NCBI GenBank assembly: GCA_041546305.1
Contig: JBFEWO010000058.1
Location: 1-15,856 of the forward strand
Reading direction: 5' to 3'
Length of the DNA stretch: 15,856 nucleotides
From: JBFEYJ01 sp041546305
GTDB lineage: Bacteria > Pseudomonadota > Gammaproteobacteria > Thiohalomonadales > Thiohalomonadaceae
Below are positions 8,691-14,180 of the stretch, piece after piece. Under the pieces are notes generated by a model that did no database searches, had not been told where the DNA came from, and was given only the letters and a program-made list of their open reading frames with translations. A program made the translations under genes and the position numbers. Position 1 is the first letter of the stretch; each line of letters starts with the position of its first letter.

Positions 8691-8696
8691 TCCCCC
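8691..8696 (-). promoter_or_regulatory. ribosome binding site deciding the lptF GTG start
   Basis: GGGGGA on the minus strand lies nine bases before the GTG at 8681. This, together with the family alignment, favours the GTG over the ATG at 8738. Confidence 0.65.
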
Positions 8697-8712
8697 ATCA
8701 AAAAATAAGCCG

Positions 8713-8742
8713 TTCAATGCGATAATATGCAGACGCATTGAA
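8713..8742. promoter_or_regulatory. 9-bp perfect inverted repeat in the lptF/pepA control region
   Basis: TTCAATGCG (8713-8721) and CGCATTGAA (8734-8742) form perfect arms separated by 12 bp. The right arm overlaps the proposed pepA -35 (8738-8743). The spacer contains TATTAT on the minus strand (8727-8722), a possible lptF -10. The geometry fits a dimeric regulator site that could affect both directions. The regulator is unknown. Confidence 0.55.
8722..8727 (-). promoter_or_regulatory. candidate lptF -10
   Basis: TATTAT on the minus strand lies about 40 nt before the GTG of lptF and sits between the arms of the 9-bp inverted repeat. No convincing -35 is present, so this is a weak call. Confidence 0.3.
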
Positions 8743-8767
8743 TAAAGCGTGAAGTTTACGCTATAGA
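8738..8767 (+). promoter_or_regulatory. pepA promoter
   Basis: TTGAAT (-35, 8738-8743) and TATAGA (-10, 8762-8767), with an 18-bp spacer, lie about 40 nt before the pepA ATG. Each hexamer matches the sigma-70 consensus at its four strongest positions. An imperfect palindrome occupies the spacer. Confidence 0.6.
8746..8762. promoter_or_regulatory. 17-bp imperfect palindrome inside the pepA promoter spacer
   Basis: The sequence AGCGTGAAGTTTACGCT reads as AGCGTnAAnTTnACGCT on both strands, with AGCGT (8746-8750) and ACGCT (8758-8762) as outer arms. Sitting between the -35 and -10, it is placed where a bound repressor would block transcription. E. coli PepA is itself a DNA-binding protein reported to act on its own promoter, so autoregulation is one possibility; this is inference. 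Confidence 0.5.
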
Positions 8768-8805
8768 TAGTGACGACAAAACCATTCCCGCATCCAGGAG
8801 TCCCA

Positions 8806-10311
8806 ATGGAATTTACAACCAGCACCGGTTCCATCACCACCACCCGCACCGCCTGCCTGATCGTCGGCATCTACGACGGCCGCAAGCTAACGCCCAGTGC
8901 GCAGCTACTGGATGATGCCACCGATGGTCTGCTCAAATCCCTGCTGAAGAACGGTGATCTGCAGGGCTCGGTGGGCCAGACCCTGCTGGTCCAGACACCT
9001 CAGGGACTGCAATGCGAACGCCTGCTGCTGGTCGGCTGCGGCAAGGAGAAGGAGCTCAAGGATCGCAGTTACCGCCAGGTGGTGCAGGTGGCGGCCAAAG
9101 CGGTGCTGGGTACCAAGGCCAAGGATGCACTTAGCACACTGGCAGAGCTGCCGCTGCCGGAGCGCGAACTGGACTGGAAGGTACGCCAGGCCATTGAGGC
9201 CTTCGGTCATGCCGATTATCGCTTCGATCAACTCAAGAGTGAGAAGAAAGAAGAGGACAAGCCGGCCCTGCGCAAAGTCAGTTTCCCCTTCTCTACTCGC
9301 GGTGAGGGGGCCTTGATCAAACTGGGTATCCTGCAGGGGCGAGCCCTCAACGACGGCATGGACCTGACCAAGGATCTCGCCAATTTGCCCGGCAACATCT
9401 GTACCCCCAGCTACCTGGCCGACCAGGCACGCGAGCTGGCACGCAAATACAAGAGCATCAAGACCACCATCCTCGATGAGAAGCAGATGGAGAAGCTCGG
9501 TATGGGCGCCCTGCTCTCAGTCGCTCGCGGCTCACGCCAACCGCCTCGGCTGATCATCATGGAATATCATGGTACCGAAGCCAAGAATAAGCAAAAGCCG
9601 GTGGTGTTGGTCGGCAAGGGCCTGACCTTCGATGCCGGCGGCATCTCGCTCAAGCCCGCCCCGGCTATGGATGAGATGAAGTACGACATGTGCGGAGGCG
9701 CCAGTGTCTTTGGCATTCTCAAGGCGATCGCCGAGATGGAATTGCCGATCAACGTGGTCGGTGTGGTGCCAAGTTCAGAGAACCTGCCGGACGGTGACGC
9801 CAACAAGCCCGGCGATATCGTCACCTCCATGTCCGGCAAGACCATCGAGGTACTCAACACCGATGCCGAGGGCCGTCTCATCCTGTGCGATGCACTGACC
9901 TATTCAAAAAAATTCGATCCGGCCGTGGTCATCGACATCGCCACTCTCACCGGCGCCTGCGTCATCGCCCTGGGCAATCATGCCGCCGGCCTGCTGGCTA
10001 ACGATGACGAACTGGCCGATAAACTGCTCGAGTGCGGACAGAAAAGCGGCGACCGCGCCTGGCGCCTACCTCTGTGGGAGGAGTACGACGAACAGCTCAA
10101 GAGCCCCTTCGCCGACATGGCCAACATCGGCGGCAGGGAGGCCGGCACCATAACCGCTGCCTGCTTCCTCTCGCGCTACACCAAGGATTACAAATGGGCG
10201 CACCTGGATATCGCCGGCACCGCCTGGAAGAGCGGCGCGGACAAGGGGGCCACTGGCCGCCCGGTACCATTGCTCACCCAGTACCTGATCGACAAGTCCA
10301 AAGGGAACTGA
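8806..10311 (+). CDS. pepA: leucyl aminopeptidase PepA (M17 family)
   Basis: This 501-aa protein (E. coli PepA has 503) is a hexameric two-metal aminopeptidase of the cytoplasm that removes N-terminal residues from peptides. In E. coli it also binds DNA, acting in carAB control and Xer recombination. The N-terminal alpha/beta domain spans about residues 1-165 and the M17 catalytic domain about 180-501. All metal and catalytic residues are present, each shifted by one from E. coli: Lys271 and Asp276 in VGKGLTFDAGG, Asp294 in KYDMCGG, and Asp353, Glu355 and Arg357 in NTDAEGRL. The ATG at 8806 is chosen because AGGAG (8796-8800) lies five bases upstream; the GTG at 8770 lies immediately downstream of the -10. 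It is the first gene of a run with holC, which starts seven bases after its stop. Confidence 0.97.
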   Translation: MEFTTSTGSITTTRTACLIVGIYDGRKLTPSAQLLDDATDGLLKSLLKNGDLQGSVGQTLLVQTPQGLQCERLLLVGCGKEKELKDRSYRQVVQVAAKAVLGTKAKDALSTLAELPLPERELDWKVRQAIEAFGHADYRFDQLKSEKKEEDKPALRKVSFPFSTRGEGALIKLGILQGRALNDGMDLTKDLANLPGNICTPSYLADQARELARKYKSIKTTILDEKQMEKLGMGALLSVARGSRQPPRLIIMEYHGTEAKNKQKPVVLVGKGLTFDAGGISLKPAPAMDEMKYDMCGGASVFGILKAIAEMELPINVVGVVPSSENLPDGDANKPGDIVTSMSGKTIEVLNTDAEGRLILCDALTYSKKFDPAVVIDIATLTGACVIALGNHAAGLLANDDELADKLLECGQKSGDRAWRLPLWEEYDEQLKSPFADMANIGGREAGTITAACFLSRYTKDYKWAHLDIAGTAWKSGADKGATGRPVPLLTQYLIDKSKGN

Positions 10312-10318
10312 TCGCTCA

Positions 10319-10753
10319 ATGACCCGAGTCGACTTTTATATCCTTGAGGAGAGTGCTGCGAGCGCCCGGCAGCACTTTGCCTGCCGTCTGGCGGAGAAGG
10401 CCTGGCAACAGGGACACAAGGTCTACATCCACACCGAGGATGCCACCCAGAGCAACCTGCTGGACGAGATGTTGTGGACCTTTCATGCCGATAGCTTCCT
10501 GCCCCACAGCCTGGATGATGCCGCCGACGCCGATACGGTCCGCGTCCACATCGGCCACGGAGATGAACCGCTGCATCACGATGATGTTCTGATTAATCTG
10601 GGCCGCGAGGTACCGCTCTTTTTCAGCCGCTTCAAGCGGGTAGCCGAGGTCATTACTGCCGAGGAACCGGTGCGTCAGGCCGGGCGAGAGCGTTACCGTT
10701 TTTACCGCGAGCGGGGCTACCCTATGGAATCCCACAACATCACAACGGGATAG
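10319..10753 (+). CDS. holC: DNA polymerase III chi subunit HolC
   Basis: This 144-aa protein (E. coli HolC has 147) is the clamp-loader accessory subunit that binds the C-terminal tip of single-stranded DNA-binding protein and pairs with psi. The family signature is visible throughout: the start RVDFYILEES, then VYIHTEDATQSNLLDEMLW, SFLPHSL, DVLINLGREVPLFFSRFKRV, and the end YRFYRERGYPMESHNI. It is seven bases downstream of pepA and six bases upstream of the next gene, so an operon is near certain. The pepA-holC order is the usual gammaproteobacterial one. Confidence 0.95.
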   Translation: MTRVDFYILEESAASARQHFACRLAEKAWQQGHKVYIHTEDATQSNLLDEMLWTFHADSFLPHSLDDAADADTVRVHIGHGDEPLHHDDVLINLGREVPLFFSRFKRVAEVITAEEPVRQAGRERYRFYRERGYPMESHNITTG

Positions 10754-10759
10754 CAAACC

Positions 10760-11305
10760 ATGAGCAATAGCAACCAGCGCAAGCAACCTGGCAAGAATAG
10801 CGATCTGCTCGATGAACTGGGTTCGATCAAGGAGCTACTGGACGAGGAACTTGATAACCCCCCGAGCTACAATTCTGTCGCTGAGATCGCCTCCGTAAAA
10901 GAGTATCTGCGCATCAAAAAAGCGGCTGAAGCCGTTAATCTCAGCGTGGAGGAGTACCTGCGCCAACAGACCGAGACCAGAGAACGATCACAAGGACGGG
11001 ACTTGCACGAACAAAGTGAAGCGGCGAGCAAGCAAGTTCAGGAGGTGGCCGCCTCAGAAGATCACGAGAATGCCATTCCGTTACTCGAAGAAGTGATCCC
11101 CTCGGATGAGGCAATCCCGCTGCTCGTCGAGGCCACACCGCCTGAAGAGGTTAGTGGCAATACGAATGTCAGTCTGGCGAAGATTGAGCAGGTGGTCGAC
11201 ATTCTCGTCAACCACCGGTTGGAGCGTCTTCGGCCCCTGCTGAAAAAAGAGGTAATGGACGAGTTGCATAAGCTCCTGCCTTTGGACGCATTAAAGAAAC
11301 AGTAA
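10760..11305 (+). CDS. unrecognised acidic holC-linked protein
   Basis: I do not recognise a family with confidence. The product has 181 aa and no signal peptide or membrane segment, so it is probably cytoplasmic. Four parts can be seen. An acidic helix, DLLDELGSIKELLDEE, lies at 15-30. A charged helical stretch, SVKEYLRIKKAAEAVNLSVEEYLRQQ, lies at 45-70. A two-unit tandem 13-residue repeat follows at 105-130, each unit starting AIPLL. A C-terminal helix runs at about 138-174 (VDILVNHRLERLRPLLKKEV). ACGGGA (10745-10750) lies nine bases before the ATG and overlaps the end of holC, so it is very probably co-transcribed with pepA-holC. From position, a role near HolC/SSB or as a chaperone-like partner is possible, but this is speculation. 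It shows no resemblance I can see to E. coli psi (HolD). Confidence 0.82.
   Translation: MSNSNQRKQPGKNSDLLDELGSIKELLDEELDNPPSYNSVAEIASVKEYLRIKKAAEAVNLSVEEYLRQQTETRERSQGRDLHEQSEAASKQVQEVAASEDHENAIPLLEEVIPSDEAIPLLVEATPPEEVSGNTNVSLAKIEQVVDILVNHRLERLRPLLKKEVMDELHKLLPLDALKKQ
11072..11149 (+). repeat. tandem 13-residue coding repeat in the holC-linked gene
   Basis: Two abutting units encode AIPLLEEVIPSDE (residues 105-117; 11072-11110) and AIPLLVEATPPEE (118-130; 11111-11149). Eight of 13 residues are identical and one more is Asp/Glu, yet the DNA copies have diverged, so protein-level constraint is likely. Confidence 0.8.
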
Positions 11306-11460
11306 GCCCTCTCTTGAAACGACTCCTCCCTGAAACCGACTCGTAAAGACATTTAATTCGTCTGCCCTGACGATACCTTTCTCTCCAATACCGCCCCTTC
11401 CAGGCACTTAAAGATCCATTTCATCCCTCATTTGGGTGATGCGCCCCTCCCTCCCGTTCT
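11306..11460 (+). other. C-rich, G-poor gap after the pepA-holC run, possible Rho-dependent termination zone
   Basis: By hand count these 155 bases hold 58 C and 22 G on the plus strand, a C-over-G bias typical of Rho utilisation regions. There is no GC hairpin followed by a T run after the 181-aa gene, so Rho-dependent ending of the pepA-holC transcript is plausible. A partial direct repeat, TGAAACGACTC (11315-11325) and TGAAACCGACTC (11331-11342), is present. No gene and no convincing promoter for the downstream lipoprotein was found. Confidence 0.3.
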
Positions 11461-11511
11461 TTTAGGATGTGGCCACGGAACAAAAATTAATCCACAAGAG
11501 GATGAAGAGGG

Positions 11512-14001
11512 ATGTTAAGAAAATCACTGCTAGCGTCGGCTGTTTGTGGGGTAGTCACCCTGTCAGGATGCGGTTCCAGCGGAAGTTCAGATGGAACCTC
11601 TCCCCCTCCTGCCAGCAATACCACACTCTCCGGCACCATTGCCGCAGGAGCTCCGCTAAAGGGTTTTCTGGCTATCAAGGATGCCAATAGCGATGTGGTC
11701 ACTACCGACATTGATGCCAATGGCAACTACTCTGTCGACCTGCGCTCGAAGACTCCGCCCTTTGTCCTCTTTGCCAGCGGTGTGGCCGGTGGCAAGGCCT
11801 ACACTATCGCCTCCGCCGCCACCGCCGATGACCTCAATGGCACAGTGAACGTTACACCGCTTACCGACGTTGTGATCGGTAACGTGGGCGGAAAGGACGG
11901 CCAGGAATTCTTCAACACCCCCGACTACACCAGAATCACGGCCACCGCTCTCAATGGCGCGAAAAGCAACCTGAAGACACGCCTGCAACCCGTCCTGGAT
12001 GCCGCCGGGGTAGCTGCCGATTTCGACCTGGTGAAGACCGGATTCAGTGCCGATCACACGGGGATTGACGGGGTGCTGGATGTACTGGATGTGGTCGTCG
12101 ATCCCAATACCGAAACCGCCACCATTACCTATGCTCCGGATCCCACCGTCACCATTATCGATGACCTCACCATCGAAACCGATATCACCCCGATCACAAC
12201 GCCAGCCAATGTCAGCGGGGATATCTCGGCCACACAGGCCATCAGTCAGATGATCGCCGCTTTCAATGCTGAGTTCAGTGCCGGTATTCCGAGCGCCACG
12301 GCCCTTGACCCCTACTTTGATGTCGCCTTCATGTACGACGGTATCAATAAAACCATGGGCATGGGCTTTTTCACCAGCACCAACCCGGTCGATGTGCAGG
12401 ATGCTACCCAGTTCCGCAGTTCCACGGAGGGCTTCTCTATCGCCGCCCTGGACAGCGTAAACCAGACCGCCACCATCAGCTTCGGCACCGGTGAGCAGAT
12501 GAACCTGGCCAATACCGGCAACGGTTGGGTCTTTACCGGTAACGGCTACACCTGGGCTTCCTCTACAGAAACCGAAACCCACTGGTCGCAAACCAACACC
12601 ACCATTCGCACCGAACTGAATTTCTCCATTAACGATAATCTGGGAACGTTACAGGCTGGCGACTACTTCATTATCCAGGGGCCGGGGCTTCCTACCGCCG
12701 GGGTGGTGATGGTGCAGCATGACTTCAACGACTTTGCCAACGCCCAGGGCACGGGCTTCCTGATTTACGGTTACACCGTCAACGATGCCATTACCGCGAC
12801 CATCAGCGACGGGGCCAATTACACCCTCACCCGCTATCGCGATCTGAATGGCGATACCAATGTTTACGCCACCAGCCCCACCCCGGTCACCGTGGCCGAT
12901 GCCACCACCCTGAGCGGCACGCTGGATGACACCGTCGTCGACACTCAGATGCGCACCCTGATCAAGCGCCCTCTACTCTCCACCGAGACCACGCAGTTTG
13001 CTTCCATCAGTGCGCCCACCGCAGGGGACCTTGCCAATTTCTCCTCCGGCAACCTCCCCGTCAGCTGGACACTGCCGGCCGGCTCGCGTACCACTAGCGT
13101 AACCTTTGACCGCTTCCTCGCCGATGGAAGTTACGAACGTGCGGCAGAGAACAATGTCACCGACAGCACATCGACCACTACGCTGACGGTCCCGGCCCCC
13201 GGTACCACTGTGACCAGCCAGTCGGTTATCGTCTTCACCAACGATGTGTTCGGTCGTACTGCAGCAACCACGGTGGATGTAACCCCGGGTTCCACAACAC
13301 CGACGACACCACCCGCCGCCACGGTTAGTCCCGTCGGCAGCTGGGATATAAATGCCCTCGGCTTCGATTCACACATCCTGACCTTCTTCCCCAATGGCTA
13401 CTACTTCCAGTGGTGCAACATTCTGAGTGGATGCGCGAGCGACTCCTATGAAATTGGCACCTATTCAGGAACCAACAGCTCGATCACCGTTACCAGTCAT
13501 ATCGTTAACGGGCTGGGGGGACTCGATCCCGTCGGGTCCACCTTCGCTGTGGCTGTGACCGGCACCGAGCCGAACACCGGTGCTGATACCATAGTCATCG
13601 CCAACAGCGTTCCCTTCACCCGTGTCAGCGATGTCAATAATTCCATTGTCGGGGCCTGGCTGATGAATGACCCGCAAACAGGGAATCCCACCAGCTTCAA
13701 TCCTGCCGTGTCAGAGATACTGGTCTTTTATGCCGACGGCACTTACTTCCAGTGGACCAATCCAAGCAGTGCACCCCCTAGCTGTAATGGTACAGTGACT
13801 GCCTATGCAGAGATCGGCACCTACAGCTACGATGCGGCCGCAGGTCAGCTAACTATCCTCAGCCATATCCAAAACGGAGTGGGTGGCTTTGATGATCCAG
13901 CTAACTCCTGCCTCCCTCCTGCGGCACCGATTAATACGACGATTGCCACAGATACCATGAGCTTTACCGACTTCGGCATTAGCTTTAGCCGGGTTCAATA
14001 A
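11512..14001 (+). CDS. 829-aa secreted lipoprotein with duplicated C-terminal domain, function unknown
   Basis: The N-terminus MLRKSLLASAVCGVVTLSGC is a lipoprotein signal with lipobox LSGC; the lipidated residue would be Cys20. Gly at +2 instead of Asp argues against inner-membrane retention, so an outer-membrane anchor is expected. A Ser/Gly/Pro linker (21-36) leads to a beta-rich module (about 38-130) with DANGNYSVDL and NVTPLTDVV, resembling carboxypeptidase-regulatory-like domains of secreted gammaproteobacterial lipoproteins. Residues 235-500 form a mixed region of likely beta strands, with an Asp-rich DLNGDTN that could bind calcium. An Ig/fibronectin-like stretch (about 500-590) and a Thr/Pro linker follow. 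Two related domains of about 100-115 aa end the protein, from 609 and from 714. AAGAGGA (11496-11502) lies nine bases before the ATG. There are no catalytic motifs I recognise. Adhesion or glycan binding at the surface is a guess. The gene has its own terminator and separates holC from valS. Confidence 0.87.
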   Translation: MLRKSLLASAVCGVVTLSGCGSSGSSDGTSPPPASNTTLSGTIAAGAPLKGFLAIKDANSDVVTTDIDANGNYSVDLRSKTPPFVLFASGVAGGKAYTIASAATADDLNGTVNVTPLTDVVIGNVGGKDGQEFFNTPDYTRITATALNGAKSNLKTRLQPVLDAAGVAADFDLVKTGFSADHTGIDGVLDVLDVVVDPNTETATITYAPDPTVTIIDDLTIETDITPITTPANVSGDISATQAISQMIAAFNAEFSAGIPSATALDPYFDVAFMYDGINKTMGMGFFTSTNPVDVQDATQFRSSTEGFSIAALDSVNQTATISFGTGEQMNLANTGNGWVFTGNGYTWASSTETETHWSQTNTTIRTELNFSINDNLGTLQAGDYFIIQGPGLPTAGVVMVQHDFNDFANAQGTGFLIYGYTVNDAITATISDGANYTLTRYRDLNGDTNVYATSPTPVTVADATTLSGTLDDTVVDTQMRTLIKRPLLSTETTQFASISAPTAGDLANFSSGNLPVSWTLPAGSRTTSVTFDRFLADGSYERAAENNVTDSTSTTTLTVPAPGTTVTSQSVIVFTNDVFGRTAATTVDVTPGSTTPTTPPAATVSPVGSWDINALGFDSHILTFFPNGYYFQWCNILSGCASDSYEIGTYSGTNSSITVTSHIVNGLGGLDPVGSTFAVAVTGTEPNTGADTIVIANSVPFTRVSDVNNSIVGAWLMNDPQTGNPTSFNPAVSEILVFYADGTYFQWTNPSSAPPSCNGTVTAYAEIGTYSYDAAAGQLTILSHIQNGVGGFDDPANSCLPPAAPINTTIATDTMSFTDFGISFSRVQ
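13336..13998 (+). repeat. tandem domain duplication in the lipoprotein C-terminus
   Basis: Unit 1 starts at residue 609 (13336) and unit 2 at residue 714 (13651). Both follow one pattern: G-[SA]-W at the start, then S/H-x-I-L-x-F-[FY]-x-[ND]-G-x-Y-F-Q-W, E-I-G-T-Y-S, S-H-I-x-N-G-x-G-G-[LF]-D, and an ending D-T then F-[TS]-R-V. Each unit carries a Cys pair (WCNILSGC in unit 1; one Cys in PPSCNG and one in NSCLPP in unit 2), placed differently. The DNA copies are clearly diverged, so the duplication is old. Confidence 0.85.
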
Positions 14002-14051
14002 CAAGATAACTCCGCTTTCCCAAGGGCAACGCTGGGCATAGCAGCCCCTTT

Positions 14052-14080
14052 ACCCCGGCCTCGTGCCGGGGTTCTTTTTT
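14052..14080 (+). terminator. intrinsic terminator after the lipoprotein gene
   Basis: A perfect 8-bp stem, ACCCCGGC (14052-14059) and GCCGGGGT (14065-14072), closes a five-base loop, CTCGT, and is followed by TCTTTTTT. It lies 51 bases after the lipoprotein stop and insulates valS from upstream transcription. Confidence 0.93.
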
Positions 14081-14122
14081 ATCTCTCAATGTTCTCAAAC
14101 GGCACAGCCAGGCGCGCTTGGT

Positions 14123-14145
14123 CGCGATTCTGGGCTATAATCGCG
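14123..14145. promoter_or_regulatory. 7-bp inverted repeat straddling the valS -10
   Basis: CGCGATT (14123-14129) and AATCGCG (14139-14145) are perfect arms with nine bases between them. The right arm overlaps the last three bases of the -10 hexamer TATAAT and the start of the discriminator. A regulator bound here would cover the promoter. Chance occurrence in GC-rich sequence is also possible. Confidence 0.4.
14136..14141 (+). promoter_or_regulatory. valS promoter -10
   Basis: A perfect TATAAT hexamer is followed by a GC-rich discriminator (CGCGCC), the kind found at promoters under stringent control. It lies 39 nt before the valS ATG and after the terminator. No good -35 is visible at 16-18 nt. 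The leader is too short for a T-box. Confidence 0.65.
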
Positions 14146-14180
14146 CCTTTCAAGCCAAACAGTGACAGACCGCCTGAACC

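Noticed and set aside
10760..11305. Assigning the holC-linked gene as HolD (psi)
   Set aside because: I see no similarity to E. coli psi; position beside holC is not enough.
11656..12591. A 311-codon minus-strand frame inside the lipoprotein gene
   Set aside because: Its Gly/Val/Asp-rich product mirrors the Thr/Ala/Asp-rich sense strand. It has no motif, no ribosome site and no context.
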